The notes: generated from the sequence alone by a model not told the origin. A stretch of DNA of 64,000 nt from Leptolyngbya subtilissima AS-A7 (GCF_039962255.1 NZ_JAMPKY010000004.1:1-64000), one strand, 5' to 3'. Counted from the first letter of the stretch, positions 18,407 through 27,634 are shown. Translations and numbers: made by a program.

Positions 18407-19273
18407 ATGCAACCTACCCCTCTCAAACTCAAGTCTCGTCGCCCCGCACGTTCCGAACAGGCCGGCTATACCCAACCCTCTTCCGACCAAGGCTTTCTGG
18501 TCTTTGATCAAGTCTCCAAAAGCTTCCCCACTGCCAAGGGCCGATTCCCAGTACTAGAAAACGTCAACCTGAGCATTCAACAGGGCGAATTCGTCTGCTT
18601 CATTGGCCACTCCGGCTGCGGCAAATCGACCCTGCTCAGCCTAGTCTCAGGGTTCCAGCAAGCTACCCAAGGCTCCGTCACCCTCAACGGGCAACCCATC
18701 CTCAAACCCGGCCCCGATCGCATGGTCGTCTTCCAAAACTACGCCCTGCTTCCCTGGCGCACCGTGTTTGAGAACGTCTACCTAGCGGTGAAATCGGTAT
18801 GGCCCAATAAGCCCGAGGCCCAAAAGCGGGCGATCGTGCGTGACCACTTGGCCATGGTGGGACTTACTGAAGCCGCCGACAAGCGCCCCGATCAGATCTC
18901 CGGCGGCATGCGCCAGCGGGTTTCCATCGCCCGCGCCCTATCCATTCGCCCCGAAGTGCTGATTCTCGACGAACCCTTTGGCGCGCTTGATGCCATCACC
19001 AAAGAAGAACTCCAGGAAGAACTGCTCAAAATCTGGAACGACCACCGCTGCACAGTCTTGATGATTACCCACGATATCGACGAGGCATTATTCCTAGCCG
19101 ATCGCCTAGTGATGATGACCAACGGCCCCGCTGCCGGTATCGGCGAGGTGATGAATATTCCCTTCGAGCGGCCCCGCGATCGGGACCAGATTATGGAAGA
19201 CCCGCAGTATTACCAGCTGCGCAACCACGCTCTCGACTTTCTCTACAACCGCTTTGCCCACGACGAAGGGTAG
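18407..19273 (+). CDS. nrtD: Nitrate ABC transporter ATPase NrtD
   Basis: Single-domain ATPase of 288 residues, partner of NrtC. An N-terminal extension of about 30 residues precedes LVFDQVSKSFPTAKGRFPVL. Motifs: Walker [11 protein letters not shown]-loop FQNYALLPWRTVFENV, signature ISGGMRQRVSIARALSIRP, Walker [16 protein letters not shown] and switch His in MITHDIDEALFLADRL. ATG at 18407 follows AAGGAG with good spacing. The last gene of the nitrate operon, followed by a long inverted repeat. Confidence 0.95.
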   Translation: MQPTPLKLKSRRPARSEQAGYTQPSSDQGFLVFDQVSKSFPTAKGRFPVLENVNLSIQQGEFVCFIGHSGCGKSTLLSLVSGFQQATQGSVTLNGQPILKPGPDRMVVFQNYALLPWRTVFENVYLAVKSVWPNKPEAQKRAIVRDHLAMVGLTEAADKRPDQISGGMRQRVSIARALSIRPEVLILDEPFGALDAITKEELQEELLKIWNDHRCTVLMITHDIDEALFLADRLVMMTNGPAAGIGEVMNIPFERPRDRDQIMEDPQYYQLRNHALDFLYNRFAHDEG

Positions 19274-19283
19274 CAACCGCTAA

Positions 19284-19345
19284 ATTCCAAGGTTCTAGCC
19301 AAGTTTACTGGCCGACTTGTAGAGCCAGAACTAGAACCTTGGAAT
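19284..19345 (+). terminator. Long inverted repeat after nrtD
   Basis: ATTCCAAGGTTCTAG (19284-19298) is perfectly complementary to CTAGAACCTTGGAAT (19331-19345), 15 base pairs with a 32-base loop that itself holds CAAGT/ACTTG. It lies 11 bases after the nrtD stop and marks the end of the operon. There is no clear T-run, so it may act by transcript protection rather than intrinsic termination. Confidence 0.6.
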
Positions 19346-19415
19346 CTCTGCACTACGGATTACGCTAAGAGCAGATTTTAACTATGGTCACCCCTCAGTT
19401 ATGAAGTGGTGATTA

Positions 19416-19862
19416 TTACGCCTGCTCCCAAATTTGCCGAATTTCACCGGGAAGGATCGAAACAATTTCCTGGTTTCGTTCAGCAGGCAAAATTTCTTTC
19501 ATAGCTGAGAACACGGCTGCTGTTACCTCCTCAGGAGCAACCCCGGAGGGCAATGCACCTTCTTGTTGCAGACGCAGCATAAACGTCCCTGGCTTGATGT
19601 GTAAATTTTGTGCAGGGCTAATGCGGCTGAAGAAAGCGACCATGACGTTGGGATCTTTCCAAAGATCAAGCACTTCTTGCTCAGATTCAGATGCGCCTGC
19701 TTTGAGGTCTTCTTCGATCTGGTCGCTGGTTTTGTTCAACATCATATCCCGCAAAATTCGGAATACTATGTTTGTGGCCCGCTCAGCATCGTTAGCGGTT
19801 TTCAAACTACTCCGCTCTATCACTTTGTCGAGAAAAGACTGTTGCTGGGTTTGACTTGCCAT
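19416..19862 (-). CDS. DUF2267 family protein
   Basis: A 148-residue, all-helical soluble protein without signal peptide. The pattern ANDAERATNIVFRILRDMML followed by acidic helices and LPAERNQEIVSILPGEIRQI resembles DUF2267, a family of unknown function common in cyanobacteria. Two similar halves are suggested (residues about 10-75 and 80-145), as in that family. It is transcribed toward nrtD and converges on it. No neighbour indicates a role. Confidence 0.6.
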   Translation of the reverse strand: MASQTQQQSFLDKVIERSSLKTANDAERATNIVFRILRDMMLNKTSDQIEEDLKAGASESEQEVLDLWKDPNVMVAFFSRISPAQNLHIKPGTFMLRLQQEGALPSGVAPEEVTAAVFSAMKEILPAERNQEIVSILPGEIRQIWEQA

Positions 19863-20377
19863 AATTTCTCACTACAACTTTTGCAAAAAAAACGAATTGA
19901 ACTCAGTCAATTCATTGGGATTCCACTACATGTTGCGAAGTGTGAAGATGAATTCCATCCGTCTTTCGACGGAGCCATCTGGCAGAGGTGCTGAGCCAAG
20001 TACTCATTAATATTTTCGAATTAGGGTTGAGTTGTTGGTTAGCTTGCTGGGCCTAGTGATTGAGATAGTTAACTATTCGAGGTTCAAGCTGCCGAAACTG
20101 TAAGATATTTACTTTTAAACTTTGCGTATTTTGGCAATTTTAGGCAGTCTACGCCAAGTTTCATCTAATATGGCTTTGCTTCAGGCTGCGATCGCCCTAT
20201 CGCCCGAATTCGTTGAGATCAACCTATATGGTGGACTTGGCAATTTGCCCCATTTCAACCATGACCTTGAGTGAGTGGAACCGCCAGCAGTGACTGGTTT
20301 ACCAGCCCAAGTGAAATGAGCGGATGGCATCATAATTTCTGGCCCAGAATATGCCCATGAGCGCCTCACTGCCGATG
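19863..20377. other. 515-base gap without a recognisable gene
   Basis: AT-richer than the surroundings. The short minus-strand frame at 20181-20369 does not resemble a known protein and lacks a good ribosome site. I see no RNA gene or clear repeat. The region upstream of the DUF2267 gene (19863-19900) holds a run of A after its start, giving an AT-rich leader. Confidence 0.4.
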
Positions 20378-20806
20378 CTAGGGAGGAGCGGGCTTGACTA
20401 AATATTTAGGCGACTCAACATAGCCCTGCCGGTAATAAAACCGATGAGTCTGCGCGCGGCGGTTGTGACAGTGCACTTCAATACGATTGCACCCCCGCGC
20501 CCAAGCCAGCTTGCTGGCCTCTGTTTCCAGCGCCGCCCCCACTCCCTGCCCCCGTGCCGCCGGGTCAACACAAAAGTAGCTGATGCGGCAAAAGTCTCCC
20601 GGCAACGCCAGCTGCGGAATAAAGTGCAGCGAAATGAGACCAACAACGGCGTCCTGTTCTACGGCGACCAGAACCGCGGCATCGGCATGGGTGAGCTGCC
20701 GCTGGAGACTGTGAACGACAAAGTCGGGGGTGACGGGGTAGTCGAGGGCAGTAAGCAGGGCCGCGATCGCCACACTGTCTCTCACCTCGCCGGGTCTAAT
20801 CTGCAT
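20378..20806 (-). CDS. GNAT-family N-acetyltransferase
   Basis: A 142-residue acetyl-CoA-dependent acetyltransferase. The N-terminal strand is MQIRPGEVRDSVAIAALL, and the acetyl-CoA-binding motif A is clear in YFCVDPAARGQGVGAALETEA (RGQGVG being the pyrophosphate loop). Motif B is FYYRQGYVES. The substrate cannot be inferred. It lies 30 bases downstream of the CRP-family regulator gene on the same strand and is likely co-transcribed, so it may belong to the sulfur-responsive set. Confidence 0.85.
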   Translation of the reverse strand: MQIRPGEVRDSVAIAALLTALDYPVTPDFVVHSLQRQLTHADAAVLVAVEQDAVVGLISLHFIPQLALPGDFCRISYFCVDPAARGQGVGAALETEASKLAWARGCNRIEVHCHNRRAQTHRFYYRQGYVESPKYLVKPAPP

Positions 20807-20836
20807 AGGCGATCGAGTTCAGCGCAACGCAAGGAT

Positions 20837-21637
20837 TTACTTTAAAGGCCACCACGAAACCTTATCGCGGGTGGCTCCGTACACTTCCTTGAGCCCCTCG
20901 GGGTCAACCACCTGCACTTGGTCATTGGCCGACTCAGCGGTTTTGCTGGTTTTGATGTAGCCCGCCTTCGTTAGCCCCTTTAAGACCTGCTCAACGGTAC
21001 GGTGGTTGAGCTGGCAGGCGCGGGCAATGAGGTCGATGGGCAGGTCAAAGCAGTAGCTAGTGCTGCTGCCCTGGCTCGGCTGACTGCCCAGACTGCGCTC
21101 TTGATAGATCAGCGCCCGCAGCAGCGCCGCCACAGCTTGGGGAGGGTAGGTGCTGCAGTTGAGCAGGTGATACTGAAACTTCTCGCGCAGCTCAAATAGG
21201 AGAGAGTAGCGATCGCGAAAGATTTCGTGCTGGTCGTATAGCGATTGCACCACCGCTACCGGCACCTTGATCACGTCGGTAGTTTTGTAGGCTTCCACCA
21301 AACTGGGAAACGCCCGCACCACCGGCCCAAACCCCACGGGCAAATTGCGCATGCCAAAACAGGCGCCGGGGTAGGTCATGGCCATGACCCGGTCGAGGGG
21401 AGTGCTGCGCATGATCACTGGGCCGCCCTCGACCACCACGTAGAGGTGCTCTAACCAGGTCTGCGGACGAAAGGCCGTATACACCGGCCGATTGGAGTAC
21501 AGCTTTTCTACGACCAAGACACTGGAGTCTAACCCGTTGAGCAGGTCTTTGGCCTCTAGGCCCTGAAACAAAAAACTTTTCGTGGTCAAGGTTTCGACGG
21601 CATCAGTCGCCGCAACCTGGCCTTTTTGCCTTGCCAT
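20837..21637 (-). CDS. cysR: CRP/FNR-family regulator, CysR-like
   Basis: A 266-residue transcription factor with an N-terminal cyclic-nucleotide-binding-like beta domain (about residues 20-140; TWLEHLYVVVEGGPVIMRST) and a C-terminal winged helix-turn-helix (about 195-250; DLPIDLIARACQLNHRTVEQVLKGLTKAGYI). Location beside cysTW-sbpA matches CysR of Synechococcus elongatus, a CRP-family protein in the sulfate permease region needed for sulfur-regulated expression. Typical cAMP-contact residues are not evident, so another ligand or none is likely. A 22-base palindrome with CRP geometry at 25198-25219 is a candidate target. The symbol is given on family plus context. Confidence 0.7.
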   Translation of the reverse strand: MARQKGQVAATDAVETLTTKSFLFQGLEAKDLLNGLDSSVLVVEKLYSNRPVYTAFRPQTWLEHLYVVVEGGPVIMRSTPLDRVMAMTYPGACFGMRNLPVGFGPVVRAFPSLVEAYKTTDVIKVPVAVVQSLYDQHEIFRDRYSLLFELREKFQYHLLNCSTYPPQAVAALLRALIYQERSLGSQPSQGSSTSYCFDLPIDLIARACQLNHRTVEQVLKGLTKAGYIKTSKTAESANDQVQVVDPEGLKEVYGATRDKVSWWPLK

Positions 21638-21689
21638 ACTGCACTACAGGTTCGTTACCCCGCCATTGTCCCTCGAAAACTACGCTTGC

Positions 21690-21703
21690 TCAAGAATTCT
21701 TGA
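21690..21703. promoter_or_regulatory. 14-base palindrome upstream of cysR
   Basis: TCAAGAATTCTTGA is a perfect palindrome 53 bases upstream of the cysR start on the minus strand. It could be an operator or chance; no second copy was noticed. Confidence 0.25.
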
Positions 21704-21838
21704 CCGCAATCTCGATTGACCTGTATTTGAATTGGAGAATTGAACCGAGTGGGCAGCTAAGCTGACAGTGAGTGGTAGGGCAGCGAGCGATCGCCCAAGG
21801 CCATCGAGCCGCCCCCAAATAAACTTATTAAGACAAAC

Positions 21839-22150
21839 TTAGTAGCCGTCGTCGGTTTCAGTGTTGAACCACAGATCGGCTTCTAGCTCCACCAAGTCGA
21901 GCAGGGCCTCGTGAACGGTGCCGGCCTGGCCCTCAATAGCCAGATCAAACCAGCCATCTTCTTGGCCGTTGGCTCCCAGCAACGCGCCTAGAATATTCAC
22001 CTTGAGCCCATAGCGGTTAATCAGGTTTGAGATTACCGGGTCGGGGTGGCGCGCCTTGGGAATGCGGACTTTTACTTCAGTATGAATCAGGCTTTCAGGG
22101 TCTTTCAGGTGCAGAGCCTCAAGACCGTAGTCGGGAGAAACGGATGACAT
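21839..22150 (-). CDS. NIL-domain protein of the sulfate transport cluster
   Basis: Small protein of 103 residues with a ferredoxin-like NIL fold. The sequence HTEVKVRIPKARHPDPVISN, then NRYGLKVNILGALLG, ends with GWFDLAIEGQAG. The domain name comes from the conserved N-I-L, here VNILGA. NIL domains are found attached to methionine ABC ATPases and as free proteins in cyanobacterial sulfate operons, where they may bind a sulfur compound to modulate transport. The start is ATG 22150, set by AGGAGG six bases upstream; the longer frame to 22213 is rejected. It follows cysW by 91 bases. Confidence 0.8.
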   Translation of the reverse strand: MSSVSPDYGLEALHLKDPESLIHTEVKVRIPKARHPDPVISNLINRYGLKVNILGALLGANGQEDGWFDLAIEGQAGTVHEALLDLVELEADLWFNTETDDGY

Positions 22151-22241
22151 TAGGAACCTCCTAGGACATGAGCTGCGGGGTTTGCGATCGGGCCTGCAGT
22201 CTGACCAACCCAAAACCCAAAACCGTAAACTTTAGACCGGA

Positions 22242-23114
22242 TTAGTGCCCTCGATGCTGAATACCAGCCGTGCGCTCTAGCAAATACTTCACTACCAGAG
22301 TGACCACAGCCAAACAGGCCAGCAGCAGGGCAGCGGTGTAGGCTGCCTGGCTGTTGTACTGAATGTGGGCCTCTTCAATGAAGAGGGGCAGGGTTTGGGT
22401 TTTGCCGACAATGTTGCCCGAGACCACGGTCACCGCCCCAAACTCACCCATGGCCCGCGCGTTAGTCAAAATTAGGCCGTAGAGCAAACTCCACTTAATC
22501 GACGGCAGTGTGACCCGCCAGAAGGTTTGCCACTGGTTCGCTCCCAGGGTGGCGGCGGCCTCTTCTTGCTGGGTGCCCGCTTCTTCGAGGGCGGGCAGCA
22601 CCTCGCGGGCAATAAAGGGCATGGTGATAAAGATACTGGCCATGACGATGCCCGGCAGGGCAAAGATAATCTTGATGCCGTTGGCCTCAAGCAGCGGCCC
22701 AAACCAGCCCCGGTTGCCAAACAGCAGCACCAGCATGAGACCCGCAACCACCGGCGAAATCGAGAAGGGCAGGTCGATAATGCTGATCAGGAGCGATCGC
22801 CCCGGGAAATTTTTGTTGGCCAACGACAGCGCTGCACAGATCCCAAACACTGTGTTCAGCGGCACCGTAATTGCTGCCGTAATCAACGTCAGCTTGACCG
22901 CATTTAAAAAGAACTTGTTGGTAAACGTGTCGAGCAACCCGGGCAGACCCGCCTTTAATGCTTGAACAAACACGTTGAGGGTCGGCACCAGCAAAATTAG
23001 CCCCAGGAAGCCAAAGACAAAGGCCACCAGCAGCCACTTGCCCCACTGAAACGTCGTCCCCTGAGATTTAGGCCCAGCGGCAGCAATGGGTTGCTTTAAA
23101 GATGAATCAGCCAT
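22242..23114 (-). CDS. cysW: Sulfate ABC transporter permease CysW
   Basis: Inner-membrane permease of 290 residues with about six helices. The coupling EAA loop reads EEAGTQQEEAAATLGANQWQTFWRVTLPSIKWSL. Family segments IIDLPFSISPVVAGLMLVLLFG and TNARAMGEFGAVTVVSGNI are characteristic of CysW. Its start overlaps the cysT end by 8 bases, indicating translational coupling. With CysT it forms the channel for sulfate/thiosulfate, energised by the divergently encoded CysA. Confidence 0.95.
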   Translation of the reverse strand: MADSSLKQPIAAAGPKSQGTTFQWGKWLLVAFVFGFLGLILLVPTLNVFVQALKAGLPGLLDTFTNKFFLNAVKLTLITAAITVPLNTVFGICAALSLANKNFPGRSLLISIIDLPFSISPVVAGLMLVLLFGNRGWFGPLLEANGIKIIFALPGIVMASIFITMPFIAREVLPALEEAGTQQEEAAATLGANQWQTFWRVTLPSIKWSLLYGLILTNARAMGEFGAVTVVSGNIVGKTQTLPLFIEEAHIQYNSQAAYTAALLLACLAVVTLVVKYLLERTAGIQHRGH

Positions 23115-23952
23115 AGAAGCGCCTCCCGCGGGCCTGAATAAGGTTGATCACCAGCAGTGCCGACAGCGAAATCAGCAGCAGCACCGTACCAATTACCGTT
23201 GCGCCGGCGTAGTCAAACTGTTCCAAACGCTGAATAATCAGCACTGGTGCGATTAAGTCTTGAAAGGGAATATTGCCCGCAATAATCACTACTGAGCCGT
23301 ATTCGCCCACCGCCCGCGAAAATCCCATGGCCACGCCCGTGAGAATGGCCGGCATCAGCGGCGGCAAAATTACCCGCCAAAAGGTCTGCCACCGAGAAGC
23401 CCCCATGGACCAGGCCGCCTCTTCCATTTCCGGCTCCAGGTCTTGCAGTACCGGCTGCACCGTCCGTACCGAAAAGGGCAGCGCGATAAAGATCATCGCC
23501 ACCAGCACCCCCAGACGGGTAAACGACACTCGAATGCCAAAGGGCTCTAGAAAGCCGCCAATCCAGCCGTTGGTGCTGTAGATAGTCGATAGGGTTAAAC
23601 CGGCCACCGCCGTAGGCAGAGCAAAGGGCAGATCGATGATGGCATCTAAAAACCGCTTCCCCGGAAACTCATAGCGCACCAGCACCCAGGCAATAATTAG
23701 CCCAGCAAAGCCGTTGATAATGCTGGCCACCAGCGCCGTAAAAAAGGTGACGTTGTAGGTCGAGATCGCCACCGGATCGGTAGCAATGCGCCAAATCTCT
23801 GCCGGGTTTAGGGTCAGCGCCTTGAGCACAAGCGCCGCCATCGGCAAAAACAAAAACAGGGTGAGATAGAACCAGGTAACCCGCCAAGTCCAGGGAGCGT
23901 GGAGAATCTGGTGCCAAAGACCTGGGGATGAAGACGGTGGGGATGAAGTCAT
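23107..23952 (-). CDS. cysT: Sulfate ABC transporter permease CysT
   Basis: Permease of 281 residues with the CysT-type sequences IIDLPFALPTAVAGLTLSTI and the EAA loop EPEMEEAAWSMGASRWQTFWRVILPPLMPAI, then FSRAVGEYGSVVIIAGNIPF. It lies 92 bases downstream of sbpA and overlaps cysW. About six membrane helices. The gene pair is a standard cyanobacterial sulfate import arrangement. Confidence 0.95.
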   Translation of the reverse strand: MTSSPPSSSPGLWHQILHAPWTWRVTWFYLTLFLFLPMAALVLKALTLNPAEIWRIATDPVAISTYNVTFFTALVASIINGFAGLIIAWVLVRYEFPGKRFLDAIIDLPFALPTAVAGLTLSTIYSTNGWIGGFLEPFGIRVSFTRLGVLVAMIFIALPFSVRTVQPVLQDLEPEMEEAAWSMGASRWQTFWRVILPPLMPAILTGVAMGFSRAVGEYGSVVIIAGNIPFQDLIAPVLIIQRLEQFDYAGATVIGTVLLLISLSALLVINLIQARGRRFYG

Positions 23953-24044
23953 AGGTGCAGAGAAAGCATGTCGATTAGTCAGTTCTGAGCGACCGTTACC
24001 TCAGCCCGATGCGATCGCGTCAGGCTGAGGTAACCGTCATCTAC

Positions 24045-25124
24045 CTACTTGCCAACTTTGGATTGAACCTGGTCAAAGATCGCCCCGTCGGCAAAGAACT
24101 TTTTGTCAATCTCTTCCCAGCCGCCTAGGTCGGCCACCGTAAAGAGAGTTTCGATTTTAGGAAACTGATCGGCAAACTGCTCACCCACCTCGGGGTCAGA
24201 GGGGCGGAAGCCCACTTTGGCGAATTCCTCTTGAGCCTCTGGGGTAAACAAAAACTCCACAAAGGCTTCAGCGACCTCGCGGGTGCCGTGCTTATCCACG
24301 TTGGCATCGACGACGGCAACGGGGTTGTCAATGGAAATATTTACCTCGGGAACCACAAAAGGCAGCTCCTCGCCATTTTGGGCGGCCAGCAGCACCTCGT
24401 TTTCGTAGTTAATTAGCACATCGCCCTGGCCCCGGTTGAAAAACACGTCGGTAGATTCTCGCGCATCCTTGGGCAGCACCGGCACGTTTTGATAGACCTT
24501 GGTGACGAAGTCTAGGGCGGCGGCATCATCGTTACCGGTCTGGGTCTGAAAACCCCAGGCCGCTAAAAAGTTCCACTTGGCACCGCCAGAGGTTTTGGGG
24601 TTGGCGGTCACCACCTGCACATCGTCGCGGGCTAGATCTTCCCAGCCCTGAATATTTTTGGGGTTGCCCTCGCGGGTGACCAGCGCTGCTACCGAGGAAT
24701 GCACAATGGCGCTATTGGGAGTTTCGCCTTCCCAACCGGGCTCAATCAGGCCACCCTCTTCAATTTTCTTGGTGTCCCCAGCCAGGGCTAGGGCGACGAC
24801 ATCAGCTTCTAGCCCGTCGAGCACGGCTCGAGTTTGAGAGCCTGAGCCACCGTAGCTCTGGTTAAAGGTGACTTCCTGACCAGTTTCTTCCTTCCACTGC
24901 TCCACAAACTTAGGAATGATTTGCTCGTAGGCCGCCTGGGTCACAGCGTAGGAGACCAGGGTCAGCTCTACGGGACCAGCGGCAGCGGTGGTCGCTTCGC
25001 CGCCATTGCTGGCCTCGGGGGTCGATGAGGTGCTACCGCAGGCGGCTAGGGTGCCCGCCAGCCCCAGGCCAGCCGCAAATAAAATTGCCGACCGCCGCGA
25101 AATATAACGTTGAGGTGATGTCAT
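24045..25124 (-). CDS. sbpA: Sulfate-binding lipoprotein SbpA
   Basis: Binding protein of 359 residues for sulfate/thiosulfate. The leader carries ISRR before a hydrophobic stretch and a lipobox LAAC (Cys at about residue 29), so it is a lipoprotein, perhaps exported by the Tat route. The family signature SYGGSGSQTRAVLDGLEADV, with serine and glycine residues that coordinate the oxyanion, is intact. Also conserved are TANPKTSGGAKWNFLAAWG and NRGQGDVLINYENE. It is the first gene of the minus-strand sulfate set and is probably the most strongly expressed. A palindromic operator candidate lies 74 bases upstream. Confidence 0.95.
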   Translation of the reverse strand: MTSPQRYISRRSAILFAAGLGLAGTLAACGSTSSTPEASNGGEATTAAAGPVELTLVSYAVTQAAYEQIIPKFVEQWKEETGQEVTFNQSYGGSGSQTRAVLDGLEADVVALALAGDTKKIEEGGLIEPGWEGETPNSAIVHSSVAALVTREGNPKNIQGWEDLARDDVQVVTANPKTSGGAKWNFLAAWGFQTQTGNDDAAALDFVTKVYQNVPVLPKDARESTDVFFNRGQGDVLINYENEVLLAAQNGEELPFVVPEVNISIDNPVAVVDANVDKHGTREVAEAFVEFLFTPEAQEEFAKVGFRPSDPEVGEQFADQFPKIETLFTVADLGGWEEIDKKFFADGAIFDQVQSKVGK

Positions 25125-25197
25125 GGGTAGCTCTCCAAAGAATCTCCGGTATCTCGATAGGGTTTTCGAGGATTACGTTTATGGACTGTATCACAAA

Positions 25198-25219
25198 ATT
25201 TTGGACTTCGATCCAAAAT
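25198..25219. promoter_or_regulatory. CRP-type palindrome in the sbpA-cysA divergent promoter
   Basis: ATTTTGGA, six bases, then TCCAAAAT: a perfect 8-6-8 inverted repeat of 22 bases, the same geometry as CRP/FNR-family sites. It sits between divergent sulfate transport genes whose cluster encodes a CRP-family regulator, so CysR binding is a reasonable proposal. A second perfect palindrome, CTAGATCGATCTAG, lies at 25252-25265. No experimental support is available. Confidence 0.55.
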
Positions 25220-25475
25220 GAAGTTGAAGCCATTTGCACATTTTTTTAAAGCTAGATCGATCTAGTTTTGGGATGAGTTGCAATTTTATTGTGGGTGGGG
25301 TAGCGTAGGGTCACACTGCGGCTTGGTCAGTAGGCGATCGCCCCTAGGGCACTGAGGCACGCCCTGCCCTGCCGCCTAGATTTGGGTTTACGTTGATAGC
25401 AAAAGCGGCACCGCTTCCCTCAGCCTTGGTGCCGCCTCGTTAGCTGAAGCACACTGTCGATTTTGGGGAACACCC

Positions 25476-26507
25476 GTGGGAATTAGAGTAGATAACGTTT
25501 CAAAACAGTTTGGGGATTTTCAAGCCCTAGAGCCCATCACTCTAGATATCAAGAGTGGTTCTTTGGTGGCCCTGCTGGGACCTTCAGGCTCGGGTAAGTC
25601 GACCCTGCTGCGGGTGATTGCCGGTTTAGAGCAGGCCGACACCGGCAGAATCTACATCTCGGCCCAAGACGCCACCCACAAAACGGTGCAAGATCGCCAG
25701 GTGGGTTTTGTGTTTCAACACTACGCCCTGTTTAAACACCTCACCGTGCGCAAAAACGTGGCCTTTGCCCTAGAGCTGCAAAAGTGGCCCCAGGATCGCA
25801 TTAAGAATCGGGTCGATACCCTGCTCGACCTGGTGCAGCTGGATGGATTGGGCGATCGCTACCCCTCCCAGCTTTCTGGTGGTCAGCGGCAGCGGGTGGC
25901 TCTGGCGCGGGCCCTCGCCGTTGAACCCCAGGTGCTGCTGCTCGACGAGCCCTTCGGTGCCCTCGACGCTAAGGTGCGCAAAGATCTGCGCGACTGGCTG
26001 CGCCGCCTTCACAACGATGTGCATGTCACCACCGTCTTCGTCACCCACGACCAGGAAGAAGCGATGGAAATCGCCGACGAAATCGTGGTGATGAGCCAGG
26101 GTCGAGTCGAGCAGGTGGGCTCCCCCGCTGAGATTTACGAAAACCCGGCCACTCCCTTTGTGATGAGCTTTATCGGTGCGGTTAACGTGCTCTCCCCCGA
26201 CAACACCTGGAAGTCGCTCCACCGCGACGCCCCCACCCACGGGGAGGTGTTTCTACGCCCCCACGATATTGAGATCTTCACCGAGCATCACGACGGCAGT
26301 GTTGCCGCCACGATCAACCACATCATTCACCTGGGCTGGACGATTCGCATTGAGCTGACCCTCGATAACGGCCATCCCATTACTGCCCACATCAACCGTG
26401 AGCAGTATCGCGACCTGGGCGTTGAGACAGGGCAAACGGTTTACCTACGAGCCAAGCTGATTCGTAGCTTTGCCCCTGCACCGGGCTATGCGCCGTCGGT
26501 GGCCTAA
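25476..26507 (+). CDS. cysA: Sulfate ABC transporter ATPase CysA
   Basis: ATPase of 343 residues powering sulfate/thiosulfate uptake. It starts with GTG at 25476, about seven bases after GGGGA; no closer ATG exists. Motifs: Walker [11 protein letters not shown]-loop [18 protein letters not shown], signature [19 protein letters not shown], Walker [19 protein letters not shown] and switch His in [15 protein letters not shown]. The C-terminal part (about 240-343) is a TOBE-like regulatory domain ([19 protein letters not shown]). It is divergent from sbpA, sharing a regulatory region, whereas the other components are on the opposite strand. Confidence 0.95.
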   Translation: MGIRVDNVSKQFGDFQALEPITLDIKSGSLVALLGPSGSGKSTLLRVIAGLEQADTGRIYISAQDATHKTVQDRQVGFVFQHYALFKHLTVRKNVAFALELQKWPQDRIKNRVDTLLDLVQLDGLGDRYPSQLSGGQRQRVALARALAVEPQVLLLDEPFGALDAKVRKDLRDWLRRLHNDVHVTTVFVTHDQEEAMEIADEIVVMSQGRVEQVGSPAEIYENPATPFVMSFIGAVNVLSPDNTWKSLHRDAPTHGEVFLRPHDIEIFTEHHDGSVAATINHIIHLGWTIRIELTLDNGHPITAHINREQYRDLGVETGQTVYLRAKLIRSFAPAPGYAPSVA

Positions 26508-26655
26508 CCGACTCGCTTGCAGCCTAGCGCCTTGATCCCTTGGTTTGCGCTCAGCTGGTTCAGCCCAGCGGTGTGCTATTCAAGGGGCTTCAATATAGTG
26601 TCATAGTAGTTTTGGCCCCAAGCCGGGGGCCAAGACGTAAGCAGGTAGGCGGGCA

Positions 26656-27516
26656 ATGGGAGCAGGTATAGAACTGGGGCTGGCGGTCAACGGGTTGGCG
26701 CAGCTAGCGTCACCGGGGCCAATTATCTTTCAGCTGGGGCCCTTGGCCATTCGTTGGTACGGGCTGCTGATTGCGATCGCCCTGGCGATCGGCATTACCC
26801 TGGCGCAACGGCTGGCCCAGCGGCGCGGGCTTGACCCCGAGGCGGTTGCCGACCTGTCGATCTGGCTGGTGCTGGGGGCTTTGCCTGCCGCCCGTCTCTA
26901 CTACGTCGCCTTTGAGTGGGATCGCTACGCCGATGACCCGCTGAGTGCCTTCGCCATTTGGCAGGGGGGCATTGCCATCCACGGGGCGATCTTGGGCGGT
27001 ATGCTGGCGGCGCTGTTGTTTGCCCGTCTCAATCGACTGTCGTTTTGGGCCCTAGCGGATGTGGTGGCTCCGGCTTTGGTGCTGGGCCAAGCCATTGGTC
27101 GCTGGGGCAATTTCTTCAACTCTGAGGCCTTTGGCGGCCCGACCAATCTGCCCTGGCGGGTTTATATTCCCCCCGCCCAGCGCCCCCCCGGGCTGGAAAC
27201 CGTGGAGTATTATCACCCCACCTTTCTCTACGAATCGCTGTGGAATTTGGGGGTGTTTGCCCTGGTGCTGTGGCTGTTTTTCTGGGGTCTGCGCCATCCC
27301 GAACGGCTGAAGACGGGCACGCTCTTTTTGGTCTACTTCGCCACCTACAGCTTAGGCCGCCTGTGGATCGAGGGCCTGCGTCTCGATAGCCTAATGCTGG
27401 GGCCGCTGCGAATGGCCCAGGTGGTGAGCCTCACCGGTATAGCGCTAGGAGTAGCTGGGCTGCTGTGGCTGTACATGGGGCGGCGATCGCTGCCGGATGT
27501 GGCCAAAGGTAGCTAA
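26656..27516 (+). CDS. lgt: Prolipoprotein diacylglyceryl transferase
   Basis: Integral membrane enzyme that adds diacylglycerol from phosphatidylglycerol to the lipobox cysteine of prolipoproteins, the first step for NrtA, SbpA and FecB-type proteins in this window. The 286 residues include seven membrane helices. The Lgt signature [13 protein letters not shown] is present (residues about 150-162), as are [24 protein letters not shown] and [14 protein letters not shown]. The gene is alone on the plus strand, 148 bases after cysA. Normal length. Confidence 0.95.
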   Translation: MGAGIELGLAVNGLAQLASPGPIIFQLGPLAIRWYGLLIAIALAIGITLAQRLAQRRGLDPEAVADLSIWLVLGALPAARLYYVAFEWDRYADDPLSAFAIWQGGIAIHGAILGGMLAALLFARLNRLSFWALADVVAPALVLGQAIGRWGNFFNSEAFGGPTNLPWRVYIPPAQRPPGLETVEYYHPTFLYESLWNLGVFALVLWLFFWGLRHPERLKTGTLFLVYFATYSLGRLWIEGLRLDSLMLGPLRMAQVVSLTGIALGVAGLLWLYMGRRSLPDVAKGS

Positions 27517-27595
27517 ATCTCAATCGAGAGCGCACGTAGGTAAAGGCTCCTGACTGCCACCGTGCGCGTTCTAATTTGCTGCCTATTGCCCAACC

Positions 27596-27634
27596 AAAAA
27601 ACGCTCTGGAAATCACAACGAGATTTCCAGAGCG
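27596..27634 (-). terminator. Rho-independent terminator of the small secreted protein gene
   Basis: CGCTCTGGAAATC (27602-27614) pairs perfectly with GATTTCCAGAGCG (27622-27634) around a seven-base loop. On the minus strand the stem is followed by TTTTTT (27601-27596), a textbook intrinsic terminator for the gene ending at 27671. It may also stop lgt readthrough. Confidence 0.85.

Noticed and set aside
20181-20369. 62-codon minus-strand frame upstream of the GNAT stop
   Set aside because: No ribosome site and no similarity; likely chance.
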